64,000 nt of DNA, from contig CALRWV020000001.1 in assembly GCA_943371965.1 (NCBI GenBank), forward strand, positions 372,001 through 436,000, written 5' to 3'. The notes under the pieces were generated by a model. That model was not told where the DNA came from and searched no databases. It was given only the letters and a program-made list of their open reading frames with translations. This DNA is from CALRWV02 sp943371965. Lineage in GTDB: Bacteria; Bacteroidota; JABWAT01. The translations under genes and the position numbers were made by a program. Positions 27,901 through 35,000 of the stretch are shown here, piece by piece (position 1 is the stretch's first letter; each line of letters begins with the position of its first letter).

Positions 27901-28076
27901 AAAGCCGGGTCTCAATGGGAATTGCAGTTATCGGCGGATTGATTTTCTCTGGATTTCTGACGCTCTACATTGTACCCGCAATTTACACCTATCTCTCACG
28001 TGAAGTGAAGACTGAAAAGATTTCAGCACCGGAAATTAAAAGGGAAACGGTGACGATGAATTCGATTGAGAAGTGA
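24981..28076 (+). CDS. RND efflux pump permease (HAE1/AcrB type)
   Basis: A 1031-residue inner-membrane proton antiporter with the two-fold RND layout: 12 helices and two large periplasmic loops. The helix-4 Asp pair of the proton relay is present (GLVVDDAIVVLENI), and the N-terminal signature NRPVLSIVMSLIIIVFG is clear. HAE1 pumps expel hydrophobic drugs, detergents or bile-like compounds. The substrate here is unknown. The gene ends at a hairpin shared with the convergent small gene. Confidence 0.95.
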   Translation: MSLSATSINRPVLSIVMSLIIIVFGIIGFNYIGVREYPSVDPPVINVSTSYTGANADIIESQITEPLEESINGIAGIKSMTSTSREGGSSIAVEFDLDIDLEQAANDVRDRVSRAVRLLPQDVDPPVVAKSDADANPILFLSVKSDSRNLLELTDIAYRDFKERIQTIPGVSAVSIWGEKKYSMRIWMDPAKLAAYNLTPLDVRTALSSDNVELPSGRIEGSETELTVRTMGRIESPQQFNDLIIKQQNGQVVRLLDIGYATLGPENERTILKLNGVPMVGIVVIPQPGSSHIQIADEFYKKIEQIKKDLPPDIVTLLTFDTSRYIRESIKEVQQTIYIAFGLVILIIFAFLRSWRTTLIPILAIPISLIGTFFIMYLFNFTINVLTLLGIVLAIGLVVDDAIVVLENIYTKIEQGMDPKEAGYQGSKEIFFAVISTTIALAAVFLPIIFLEGLTGRLFREFGVVIAGSVIISAFVALTLTPMLSTRLLKSHEKHSNFYNRTEPFFVRMNAAYRNSLAGFLNKRWIALVAMAACILIIFLLGSFLKSELSPLEDRGRIRVMATAQEGASFGYMSTFLDAMSTSVMDTVKEEQAIISVTAPGGNAVNSGFINVILKGHNDRNRTQQEIADELSEMTKQFTGARVIVTQEQSFQGRGGGLPVQYVIQAPNFEKLKDVIPKFMDEARKDPTFSAVDINLKFNKPEIKIEINRDRARNLGVSVIDIAQTLSLAFSGQRFGYFIMDGKQYQIIGQMDKQNRSEPLDLKSLYVKNKEGRLIQLDNLVTLSERSSPPQLYRFNRYISATISAGLARGKSLGEGIKAMNEIGDKVLDDSFSTSLDGTSRQFSESSSSLVFAFALALLLIFLVLAAQFESFTDPFVIMLTVPLALAGAVLSLWYFNQTLNIFSQIGIIMLVGLVTKNGILIVEFANQRKEQGLSVLDAIQDASAARFRPILMTSMATILGALPIALALGAGSESRVSMGIAVIGGLIFSGFLTLYIVPAIYTYLSREVKTEKISAPEIKRETVTMNSIEK

Positions 28077-28086
28077 GGGGGTGCAA

Positions 28087-28140
28087 ACTCAATAACATGC
28101 TAACTGTTCTGTTATTCACATAATATTGAGTGTTATTTTT
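28087..28140. terminator. Hairpin ending the RND operon
   Basis: ACTCAATA (28087-28094) pairs with TATTGAGT (28124-28131), followed by GTTATTTTT. An alternative inner stem AATAACA/TGTTATT (28091-28097/28110-28116) competes with it. The structure reaches the stop codon of the convergent gene. Confidence 0.5.
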
Positions 28141-28354
28141 CTGATTGGTGAGATCCTGCATTCCAACCTTCTATAGCTCCACTTTTCAAATCCGGTATTG
28201 AAGCTATAATTCCAATTAATAATAAAATGAAACCAATTCTTAAAAGTAATTTTGATTTTCCTTCAATACTGGAGTTGCCATTTCGAATAAAATATGTAAC
28301 AATAAATATTGTAATTGATGAAACTAAAAATACATTTGCAATAAGTGAAACCAT
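28133..28354 (-). CDS. Small membrane protein of unknown function (73 aa)
   Basis: Two hydrophobic helices (about 3-23 and 36-54) are joined by a short basic loop and followed by a polar tail ending GSHQSEK. An AGGAGT ribosome site stands the right distance before the ATG, which supports real translation. I do not recognise the family. It lies between the RND pump and an outer-membrane protein but is convergent with the pump, so a link to efflux is not implied. Confidence 0.6.
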   Translation of the reverse strand: MVSLIANVFLVSSITIFIVTYFIRNGNSSIEGKSKLLLRIGFILLLIGIIASIPDLKSGAIEGWNAGSHQSEK

Positions 28355-28465
28355 TTTTTACTCCTGCTAAATCCAACGATCAATTCAGGCTGACCCAGAA
28401 CACAACCCGAATTTAACAATTTATTTGAACCAACCAAAGACTCATTTTGATAATATGAAAACAAT

Positions 28466-28501
28466 GAACATGCTAACTTTCATGAAGTAAGCATGTCCAT
28501 T
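28466..28501 (-). terminator. Terminator-like hairpin after the outer-membrane protein gene
   Basis: On the reverse strand GGACATGCTTACTT pairs with AAAGTTAGCATGTTC around a short loop with two mismatches, followed by ATTGTTTTC. It sits about 30 nt downstream of the barrel gene's stop. Confidence 0.55.
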
Positions 28502-28530
28502 TTGTTTTAGTGGGTTTATAATTGCAGGAT

Positions 28531-29127
28531 TTATTGAAAGTAATAGACGATACCGAATTCAAACAGTCTTGTTGATTCATCATCGGTAAGAACATTGTGC
28601 AATCTGGCTTTAATGCTGAGCTTATCTAAATTAAACTGGGCACCGGCATAAAAACCAAACTTGCCTTCTGTAGCGGAATCAACTTTTATATACATTCCGG
28701 AAGCTTTATGAGTCAGCTTATATTCTTCAAAAGTTGATCTGTAATAACCGCCACCAAGAAGCAATGAAAATTTATTTCCGGTTAAATTCAATTTTCCACC
28801 ACCCAAAAATGCAAATGAACTGTAACCTCCACCAGATGATGAAAAATCACTTGAATTCCCACCGGCATCTTCAATTAACTTTTCTGAATTAATGCTGTTG
28901 TTGTTGTATAATATTTCTGCCTGAAAATCGACAGTTTCATTAATTGGATTTAAATAACCGGCGCCAACATTAAATCCGAAGTTATAATATTTGGTGTATC
29001 CTTCAGGATCCATTGGCAATGAACCACCTCCAAATAAAAATACTTTTCCGCTTTCCTGAGCAGAAGAAGTTATTGATAATAGATTTGAAGTAATTAACAG
29101 CAAAAGTAGCATGAACATCTTTTTCAT
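28531..29127 (-). CDS. Small outer-membrane beta-barrel protein
   Basis: A 198-residue protein with a signal peptide (about 1-23, ending TSSA) and a beta-rich body with repeated Gly-aromatic strands (FLFGGGS, FGFNVGAGYL, LLLGGGYYRSTF, FGFYAGAQFNL) ending in FGIVYYFQ. A terminal aromatic residue is typical for BAM-assembled barrels of about eight strands. SD AAGGACT precedes the start. It is probably a structural or adhesin-like outer-membrane protein; no specific role can be given. Confidence 0.75.
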   Translation of the reverse strand: MKKMFMLLLLLITSNLLSITSSAQESGKVFLFGGGSLPMDPEGYTKYYNFGFNVGAGYLNPINETVDFQAEILYNNNSINSEKLIEDAGGNSSDFSSSGGGYSSFAFLGGGKLNLTGNKFSLLLGGGYYRSTFEEYKLTHKASGMYIKVDSATEGKFGFYAGAQFNLDKLSIKARLHNVLTDDESTRLFEFGIVYYFQ

Positions 29128-29299
29128 TTTTTAGTCCTTTATTTTATGAGATAAATTCCAATCTTTTTCATCCAGAATATTTTCAGAATATGCGTATAAA
29201 AGATGAAAAATTTCAATTCCAACACTCAAATCACTTCCACAAGTTAAGAACCTTTAATACCAATCCAAAAGGTTTGATTCATTTTTTTGAAAATGAGGG

Positions 29300-29307
29300 T
29301 AATTTCG
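29300..29307 (+). promoter_or_regulatory. Possible -7 box (TAATTTCG) for a non-coding transcript
   Basis: It fits TAnnTTYG, with TTTG at 29273-29276 as a possible but slightly distant -33 element (23 nt from the box). It points toward the repeat and terminator block downstream. Confidence 0.3.
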
Positions 29308-29434
29308 CAAAATCAATTACACCAAAAGAATGAAAATTCAATCATTGAGATAAACTGTTTTGGTTTTAAACTCGAATAATGTCCTTCAATTGAAACTGAC
29401 GGAAAGTGATGATTCTATATTCACCCATTTATTT

Positions 29435-29454
29435 CCGTTGGCTTCAGCCAACGG
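29435..29454. repeat. REP-like palindrome
   Basis: CCGTTGGC TTCA GCCAACGG is a perfect 8-bp stem with a 4-nt loop, GC-rich against its surroundings. It resembles the short palindromes mobilised by RAYT transposases in Bacteroidetes. No transposase gene is in the window. Confidence 0.7.
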
Positions 29455-29460
29455 CTCACT

Positions 29461-29544
29461 GTTGCCGTTTCAAACATCAACTGAGTCACTTGAAACAACA
29501 ACGATGCGGTTTCAAACAGGAACGGAGTCGTTTGAAAGAGCAAA
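29461..29544. repeat. Two 42-bp tandem units with internal inverted repeats
   Basis: Units at 29461-29502 and 29503-29544 align without gaps and share GTTTCAAACA and GAGTC plus TTGAAA. Each contains GTTTCAA near its start and TTGAAA(C) about 16 nt later, so each can fold alone. Confidence 0.8.
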
Positions 29545-29588
29545 TAATCAGGTTTGGTTCTCGGGGTCGTATAGAGGTAGTTGGTTCA

Positions 29589-29617
29589 AGAGCGGAAAAC
29601 AATTTCCGCTCTTTTTG
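29589..29617 (+). terminator. Strong rho-independent terminator without an upstream gene
   Basis: A 10-bp perfect stem AGAGCGGAAA/TTTCCGCTCT with loop ACAA is followed at once by TTTTG. The plus-strand gene before it is more than 1.5 kb away (the RND pump) and has its own hairpin. Confidence 0.85.
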
Positions 29618-29619
29618 TA

Positions 29620-29656
29620 TTTCTGTGGTCCGTCGTCAGTCGTCCGTGGTCAAAAT
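29620..29656. repeat. Short heptad array (GTCCGTC/GTCAGTC)
   Basis: Words GTCCGTC, GTCAGTC, GTCCGTG and GTCAAAA occur in 7-bp register, ending at the stop of the convergent cupin gene. The same word family appears at 55661-55744. Confidence 0.6.
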
Positions 29657-30018
29657 TAAATCTTCTCCAACGTCTCTCTCGTCAGTTCATTCTTTTCAAG
29701 ATTACCCGTATTGATGGTTGACTTCGGTTCAAACAAAAGAATTTCGCATTCTTCATCAGCTTGGGGTTTGTGTTCGATCATTCTCGGTACTACAATAAAT
29801 TCACCGGGATTTACGATTTCGGTTTTATCCTTGAAATTAATTTTCAACTGACCTTTAATTACCAGAAAAAGTTCGTCCTCATTTTCGTGGTGATGCCATT
29901 TGAATTCGCCTTTGAATTTTACAGCTTTTACTTCCTGTCCGTTCAGTTCTGCCAGAATTCTGGGATTGTAATAATCAGAAAAAAGGGACAGTTTTTCGTT
30001 GATGTTGATTGTGTTCAT
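29656..30018 (-). CDS. Cupin-domain protein
   Basis: A 120-residue single-domain cupin with metal-binding motif 1 (WHHHENEDELFLVIKG) and motif 2 (GEFIVVPRMIEHKP). His and Glu ligands are all present, so a bound divalent metal is likely. Small cupins of this type are often sugar or small-molecule isomerases or dioxygenases. The substrate cannot be inferred. Confidence 0.88.
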   Translation of the reverse strand: MNTININEKLSLFSDYYNPRILAELNGQEVKAVKFKGEFKWHHHENEDELFLVIKGQLKINFKDKTEIVNPGEFIVVPRMIEHKPQADEECEILLFEPKSTINTGNLEKNELTRETLEKI

Positions 30019-30172
30019 GTGGTTTCCATTTACTTTTAGGGTTTTTGGGAATGCAGATGATCATTTGCTGTTCATCGGTTCATCAGATGTCAAGTGGATA
30101 AAAGTCATGTCACAGAGTTGCTTTTTACCTCGCTTAAACTGATAATTGACAAAAATAATACGAAACTTACTC

Positions 30173-30244
30173 ATGAACGACTACGAACCTGATCCTGAAA
30201 CTGAAATTCTCAACCAGATTTTTTGTCCTGAATTTCCCAATTAA
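30173..30244 (+). CDS. Possible 23-aa leader or small protein before fmt
   Basis: ATG-initiated frame encoding an acidic peptide (MNDYEPDPETEILNQIF, then CPEFPN) that ends 12 nt before the fmt start. A TTGAC element lies about 25 nt upstream, but no good SD is visible. The codons look like those of neighbouring genes. It may be a real small protein, a leader, or chance. Confidence 0.3.
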   Translation: MNDYEPDPETEILNQIFCPEFPN

Positions 30245-30256
30245 ACGGAGTTTTCT

Positions 30257-31192
30257 TTGAAAATTGTTTTCATGGGAACTCCTGAATTTGCAGTTCCATC
30301 GTTGCAGAAACTGATTGATAACGGTTACAAACCTGTTGCCGTCGTTACCGGAAAAGACAAACCGCAGGGAAGGGGTTTACAGCTTAAATCAACTCCTGTT
30401 AAGGAAGTTGCGGTTAACAATCAGATTGAGCACATTTTCGAACCGGATGATTTGAAATCTGATGAAATTTACAATCAGCTCAATAAACTGGATGCTGATC
30501 TTTTTGTGGTGGTTGCGTTCAAGATTCTGCCGGAACGGATTTTTTCCCTTCCCAAAAAAGGGTCCTTCAACCTTCATTCCAGTTTGCTGCCAAAATTCCG
30601 TGGGGCAGCACCCATTCAATGGGCAATATTGACCGGTGAAACTGAAACGGGTGTAACCACTTTTTTCCTTCAGCCTTCTGTTGATACAGGAAATATGATC
30701 GCCCAAAAGAAAATTCCGGTTTCTTCAACCCTGACCGGCAGTGAGCTTCATGATCAGTTGAGTTTGCTGGGAGCCGATCTGGTTCTTGAAACTGTGCAAA
30801 ACATCGAAAAGGGAACGGTTTCAACCCAAAAGCAGGATGAAAGTCTGGTTTCGAAGGCACCCAAAATCAAAAAGGAAGACCCGAAAATCAGCTGGACTGA
30901 ATCGGGAGAAAAAATTAAAAACCATATCCGTGCATTTGATTCACACCCCGGTGCATTTGCATTTTTGGATTCCAAAATGGTAAAACTCTTTAAAGTTGAT
31001 TTTCAGACATCTTCTGACTATTCTGAAAAATCAGACGGTGAAATTGTACTGATCGACAAACATTTTATTGGCATAAAAGTGAGGGATGGTATTCTGAAAA
31101 TTGGAGAACTGCAGCTTGAAGGCAAGAAAAAACTTGCTGTTCAACAGTTTCTGAATGGTTATCCTCTGAAAACCGGACAGATTTTAAAATAA
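30257..31192 (+). CDS. fmt: Methionyl-tRNA formyltransferase
   Basis: Formylates initiator Met-tRNA using 10-formyl-tetrahydrofolate. The catalytic triad is visible: N105 and H107 (FNLHSSLLPKFRGAAPIQ) and D143. A C-terminal OB-like domain (about 205-311) is present. The start is TTG with SD ACGGAG seven bases before it, and MKIVFMGTPEFAVP matches the family N-terminus exactly. Confidence 0.95.
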   Translation: MKIVFMGTPEFAVPSLQKLIDNGYKPVAVVTGKDKPQGRGLQLKSTPVKEVAVNNQIEHIFEPDDLKSDEIYNQLNKLDADLFVVVAFKILPERIFSLPKKGSFNLHSSLLPKFRGAAPIQWAILTGETETGVTTFFLQPSVDTGNMIAQKKIPVSSTLTGSELHDQLSLLGADLVLETVQNIEKGTVSTQKQDESLVSKAPKIKKEDPKISWTESGEKIKNHIRAFDSHPGAFAFLDSKMVKLFKVDFQTSSDYSEKSDGEIVLIDKHFIGIKVRDGILKIGELQLEGKKKLAVQQFLNGYPLKTGQILK

Positions 31193-31212
31193 AAAACGAA
31201 AGGACAAACAAG

Positions 31213-31677
31213 ATGGCAAAAAGCGTAAACAAAGCAATACTGATTGGTAACGTTGGCAAAGACCCTGAAGTACGTTACACACCCAACAACACTCCCGTTG
31301 CTACTTTTTCATTGGCAACAACTGAAAGCTGGAAAGACCAGACCGGTAAACAATCTGAAAGAACAGATTGGCACAACCTGGTTATCTGGGGAAAACTGGC
31401 TGAAATTGCCCGTGATTATGTAAAAAAAGGACAGCGGATTTATGTTGAAGGCAGAATTCAAACCCGCAGTTATGATGATAAAGAAGGCGTAAAGAAATAT
31501 ATTACTGAAATCAACGTCAGTGATCTGGTTATGCTGACTCCAAAATCAGGTTCCGGTGATGATCAGCATCATGAATCTTCACATCCGGCAGCTTCTCCGT
31601 CACGTTCTTCTGAATCGAATTCAGGTTCAACCGAGCCTAATTTCTATCAGAATGCGGACGATGATCTACCGTTCTAA
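31213..31677 (+). CDS. ssb: Single-stranded DNA-binding protein
   Basis: An N-terminal OB fold (about 1-112; NKAILIGNVGKDPEVRYTPNNTPVATFSLAT) coats single-stranded DNA. A Ser-rich flexible linker then leads to the acidic partner-binding tip DDDLPF. SD AAAGGAC precedes the start. It follows fmt by 20 nt and is closed by a strong terminator. Confidence 0.96.
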   Translation: MAKSVNKAILIGNVGKDPEVRYTPNNTPVATFSLATTESWKDQTGKQSERTDWHNLVIWGKLAEIARDYVKKGQRIYVEGRIQTRSYDDKEGVKKYITEINVSDLVMLTPKSGSGDDQHHESSHPAASPSRSSESNSGSTEPNFYQNADDDLPF

Positions 31678-31720
31678 AGGTTAATTTCAAAATTAACGGT
31701 ATTTTTTGCGATAATTCCAG

Positions 31721-31758
31721 CATGGATTCCCAATAAAACAGGAATCCATGTTTTTTTT
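31721..31758 (+). terminator. Rho-independent terminator after ssb
   Basis: A 10-bp perfect stem CATGGATTCC/GGAATCCATG with a 10-nt loop is followed by eight T. Confidence 0.95.
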
Positions 31759-31761
31759 AAG

Positions 31762-31769
31762 TAATTTCG
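31762..31769 (+). promoter_or_regulatory. Possible -7 box (TAATTTCG) before the CNNM/CorC gene
   Basis: It fits TAnnTTYG immediately after the ssb terminator, 43 nt before the start codon. Confidence 0.3.
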
Positions 31770-31812
31770 CACTTCGTTCGAATCAGTTTGTTCCACTATT
31801 TAGGATTTTTTC

Positions 31813-33078
31813 TTGGACAGTTATCATTTATCACTTCTCGTCGTTTTTTTGGTTTGCATCGTATTGTCAGCATTTTTCAGCGGTTCTGAGGTTGCTTTTT
31901 TCTCACTCAAGGAAGAGCATTTACTGAAATTCCGGAAAAGCAAAAACAGCACTGAGAAAATAATTATCCAGCTTCTTGATAATTCAAAATCCCTTCTTTC
32001 AACCATTCTCCTTGGAAATACAGTTGTAAACGTAACGGCTTCAATTGTTGCAGCAGTTGTTACACTCGAAATTCTTGAACTGAATCATCTCGATCCGTTT
32101 TATGGGTTTCTGATCGAAGTTGTTTTTATCACGTTTACCCTGCTCATTTTATCAGAAATCACACCGAAGGTTATCGCCTCAAACCGGTCAGTTAGTTTTG
32201 CCAAATTCTCTGCTCCGTTGATGTACCTGATTGTTATTTTGCTATCACCCATCACATTTGTATTGAACAAATTCGCCTCACTTTTTTCCTTTTCATTCAA
32301 AAACCGCGAACATTTTTCCGGTGAAGATGTAAAGACTATTGCCGATGTGGTTCATGAACAGGGGAATATTGAAGAAAATGAACGGGAAATGATCAATTCA
32401 ATTGTTGAATTCAAAGATCTGACCGTCAAAGAAATTATGGTTTCGCGTTTGGATATGATTGCGGTTTCTTCGGATACAACCTATCAGGAATTCATGAAAC
32501 TGATTCAGACTGAAGGACATTCACGCGTTCCGCTTTATGAAGATTCGCTCGATAACATTATTGGAATTGTTTATGTAAAAGACCTGATTACTTTTCTTGC
32601 CAATCAGGAAAAATCAAAAACATTTGATATCAGGAAAATTTCACGTCAGCCTCTGTTTGTTCCGGAAGGAAAAAAGCTGGATGATCTTCTGAAGGAATTT
32701 CAGACCAAAAAAATGCACATCGCCATTGTGGTTGATGAATATGGCGGAACTGCCGGTTTGGTTACGATGGAAGACGTCATTGAACAGATCATTGGTGATA
32801 TTCAGGATGAGTATGATGAGGAATCACCGATGTTCAAAAAGATTGGACCTGATTCCTATATTTTTGACGGTAAAATTCCAATTGAAGAAGCAGAACAGAT
32901 TTTAAACATCAAGCTTGAAATCGGTGATGAAAAGTTTGAAACCCTTGCCGGATTTATTCTGGCTTTGGCTGGAACCATTCCAAAAGAAAAAGCAGTTTTC
33001 AAAAAAGACAATGTTCAATTTATTGTTGAACAGCTTGAAGTCAGACGGATATCAAAAATCAGAACAGTTTCGTCCTGA
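31813..33078 (+). CDS. CNNM/CBS/CorC-HlyC membrane protein
   Basis: A 421-residue protein with a DUF21/CNNM membrane domain of four helices (about 1-185), a pair of CBS domains (about 205-325; VKEIMVSRLDMIAV, RVPLYEDSLDNIIGIVYVKDL, VVDEYGGTAGLVTMEDV) and a C-terminal CorC/HlyC FAD-fold domain (about 340-420). The family is linked to Mg2+/Co2+ efflux or tolerance, and a relative (GldE) supports gliding in Flavobacteria. It starts at TTG with AGGA upstream. Confidence 0.92.
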   Translation: MDSYHLSLLVVFLVCIVLSAFFSGSEVAFFSLKEEHLLKFRKSKNSTEKIIIQLLDNSKSLLSTILLGNTVVNVTASIVAAVVTLEILELNHLDPFYGFLIEVVFITFTLLILSEITPKVIASNRSVSFAKFSAPLMYLIVILLSPITFVLNKFASLFSFSFKNREHFSGEDVKTIADVVHEQGNIEENEREMINSIVEFKDLTVKEIMVSRLDMIAVSSDTTYQEFMKLIQTEGHSRVPLYEDSLDNIIGIVYVKDLITFLANQEKSKTFDIRKISRQPLFVPEGKKLDDLLKEFQTKKMHIAIVVDEYGGTAGLVTMEDVIEQIIGDIQDEYDEESPMFKKIGPDSYIFDGKIPIEEAEQILNIKLEIGDEKFETLAGFILALAGTIPKEKAVFKKDNVQFIVEQLEVRRISKIRTVSS

Positions 33079-33112
33079 TTGTTTTTCACAAAACCGGATA
33101 AACGGTAAAACA

Positions 33113-33466
33113 ATGCTGAAAATGCGTTCCCAACTGCTGCTGTTTATTCTGACTTTGATTTCTGTTCCCCTATTTTCACAGACGAGACCTGATTCTACAC
33201 GCCACGAGGATGATTGGTTTGGACAGGACAAAATCAAACATTTTACCGTAAGTGCCTGGATTGGAACTGCAACCGCACTTCAGCTTCAAAATCAGAACGT
33301 TTCAAAACAGAATGCAATGTATTCCGGGATGGCAGTTTCACTTGCAACCGGAATTGGAAAAGAAATCTACGACAGCACCAAAAAGGATAATATTTTCAGT
33401 TCCCGTGATCTGGTTTGGGATATGCTGGGCATTTCATTTTTTGTGCTGATTTACAGTTCAATTTAA
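33113..33466 (+). CDS. YfiM/DUF2279-like exported protein
   Basis: With ATG 33113 (or 33122) the protein is about 117 residues, with a signal peptide ending in LFSQT and the DKIKHFTVSAWIG motif typical of DUF2279/YfiM, then two hydrophobic stretches including VWDMLGISFFVLIYSSI. A longer in-frame start at 32915 would lie inside the preceding gene and give a non-native N-terminus, so it is rejected. Function unknown, probably envelope-associated. Confidence 0.7.
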   Translation: MLKMRSQLLLFILTLISVPLFSQTRPDSTRHEDDWFGQDKIKHFTVSAWIGTATALQLQNQNVSKQNAMYSGMAVSLATGIGKEIYDSTKKDNIFSSRDLVWDMLGISFFVLIYSSI

Positions 33467-33494
33467 ATTTCAGAAAATAAAAATTCAGATTTCA

Positions 33495-34541
33495 ATGAAA
33501 CAGAAAGTCTACGAAGTTCAGGGCATTATTCACCTTCACTCGAAATACAGTGACGGCAGCGGTGACGTTCCTGATATCATGAAAGATGCACAGAACCAGA
33601 ATCTGGATTTTGTTTTATTTACCGATCACAATACGCTTAAACCTAAAAAAGATGGTTGGGAAGGCTGGTACGGAAAGTCACTTGCTGTATTCGGATGTGA
33701 ACTGAACGACAAAAATGACCAGAACCATCTTCTTGCTTTCGGTGTCGATGAAATCAATCATAAAAATAAAACGGCATCAGAATATGTTCATGAAGTCATT
33801 TCGAAAAATGGAATTTGTTTTTTGGCTCATCCGCATGAAAAGCGGAATCATTTTCCGGAATACAAACCCTATCCTTGGACTGATTGGAAAACAGATGAAT
33901 TCACAGGCATGGAAATCTGGAATCACATGTCCGAATGGATGGAAGGTCTGACCGATGATAATAAATACCAGCGGTTTTTGCACCCGTTAAAATCTTCATT
34001 GAAACCTCCGACTGAGACTTTGAACAAATGGGATGTGCTGAATAAAAAAAGACTTGTTGTTGGAATTGGCGGTTCAGATTGTCATGCACATGAACAAGTG
34101 ATTATGGGTGTGACTGTGCAGATTTTTCCGTATAAAGTTGCATTTCGTGCAATCAGAACTTATCTGCTTTTGAAGGAACCTATTTCACCTGAAAATTCAA
34201 TTTCTGAAAATGCAAATCTTCTCTTTGCTGCCTTGAAATCAGGGCATGCTTACTTTGTTAATTATTACAGGGGATCAGGAAAAGGATTCCGTTTCTGGAT
34301 GGAAAATAAGACTTCAACACTTGGAATGGGTGACCGTTCAAAATCTGAAAAATATACAGTAAAAGTTTTTTCACCGTTGAAGCGAACCATCAGATTATTG
34401 AAAGATGGAAATCTGTTTCATGAAGTTCATGATTCAGACCATATGACCGTTTCCGTTTCAGAAAAAGGTGTTTACAGAGTTGAAGTCATGTTTAGTGAAA
34501 CCACCGGCTGGATTTATTCAAACCCGATAACACTTCTTTAA
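33495..34541 (+). CDS. PHP-domain phosphoesterase-like protein
   Basis: A 348-residue cytosolic protein. The metal-binding PHP motifs are present: HLHSKYSDGSG (about 13-23), FTDHN, AHPHEKR and GSDCHAH. They would bind two or three metals for phosphoester hydrolysis. The C-terminal third (about 235-348) is beta-rich and does not belong to the PHP core. The substrate is unknown. Confidence 0.88.
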   Translation: MKQKVYEVQGIIHLHSKYSDGSGDVPDIMKDAQNQNLDFVLFTDHNTLKPKKDGWEGWYGKSLAVFGCELNDKNDQNHLLAFGVDEINHKNKTASEYVHEVISKNGICFLAHPHEKRNHFPEYKPYPWTDWKTDEFTGMEIWNHMSEWMEGLTDDNKYQRFLHPLKSSLKPPTETLNKWDVLNKKRLVVGIGGSDCHAHEQVIMGVTVQIFPYKVAFRAIRTYLLLKEPISPENSISENANLLFAALKSGHAYFVNYYRGSGKGFRFWMENKTSTLGMGDRSKSEKYTVKVFSPLKRTIRLLKDGNLFHEVHDSDHMTVSVSEKGVYRVEVMFSETTGWIYSNPITLL

Positions 34542-34668
34542 TTACGAATTAAGAATTACGAATTAAGAATTACGAATGAAGAATTAATAATTAAATACAA
34601 AAACTTAAATCACCAATCTGCCGCAATTTTAAATCATTCTTAATTCCACATTCTTAATTCTTAATTAT
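34540..34668. repeat. Fold-back intergenic array, 14-bp period
   Basis: Between two convergent genes, AATTACGAATTAAG occurs twice, followed by AATTACGAATGAAG and AATTAATAATTAAA. The far end (34633-34668) carries the reverse-complement words TTCTTAATT. The array could form an imperfect long hairpin between the convergent stops and might serve as a shared terminator. Confidence 0.8.
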
Positions 34669-35000
34669 TTTTCCCTCGGTTCTGTCCAGAAATCGAAATG
34701 AAGAAAAATTGATCTTGAGATTCTGAAAATTAGTGGTGAAAGAATCGTCAGCATAATTGCAATGGCAAACATGGTTCCCAAAAGTGAACCTGTTTCAACA
34801 TAAGCGTACCAGGCAATTGGCGTAAAAATACCGGCAGTAATCAGATAACTTACCATCATCGCACCCAAATAATACCCGTGTTCAGGGAAAAAGCTCAAAC
34901 CGCACTTCGGGCAAAACTCGTTCATTTTGATCATGCTTTTAAACATTTTTCCTTCGCCGCATTTGGGACAGTGCTGTTTCAATGCTGATTTGAAGTTCAT
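34665..35000 (-). CDS. DUF983 membrane protein
   Basis: A 111-residue protein with two CPKC knuckles near the N-terminus (HCPKCGEGKMF, CPKCGLSF), a likely zinc ribbon, followed by two transmembrane helices (about 45-65 and 70-92). DUF983 proteins occur across alphaproteobacteria and Bacteroidetes and have no assigned function. Confidence 0.85.
   Translation of the reverse strand: MNFKSALKQHCPKCGEGKMFKSMIKMNEFCPKCGLSFFPEHGYYLGAMMVSYLITAGIFTPIAWYAYVETGSLLGTMFAIAIMLTILSPLIFRISRSIFLHFDFWTEPREK

Larger units (their letters stand above)
29308..29617 (+). ncRNA. Candidate non-coding RNA ending at a strong terminator
   Basis: The approximate bounds are a promoter-like box and a perfect terminator. 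Between them are one palindrome with an 8-bp stem and two 42-bp units, each able to form a GTTTCAA/TTGAAAC stem. A terminator of this quality with no gene before it suggests a transcript of about 300 nt. No known RNA family is recognised, and transcription is inferred. Confidence 0.35.
29128..29655. other. Gene-free 528-bp region with structured repeats
   Basis: The left half is the AT-rich upstream region of the barrel gene. The right half carries a promoter-like box (29300), a REP-like palindrome (29435), two 42-bp tandem units (29461), a strong terminator (29589) and a heptamer array (29620). Two overlapping open frames of about 100 codons exist on the plus strand. Both run through the terminator and lack a ribosome site, so I do not call them genes. 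Confidence 0.7.

Noticed and set aside
29560..29600. tRNA-like wording (GGTAGTTGGTTCAAGAGC) beside the terminator
   Set aside because: No cloverleaf can be formed; the anticodon and T arms are missing and the GAGCGG part belongs to the terminator stem.
29360..29714. Two overlapping plus-strand open frames of about 100 codons in the repeat region
   Set aside because: Both run through a strong terminator, have no ribosome site, and get their apparent repeats from the 42-bp DNA repeat.
32915..33112. Extended start for the DUF2279-like protein
   Set aside because: The stretch overlaps the CNNM/CorC gene in another frame and hides a clear signal peptide starting at 33113.
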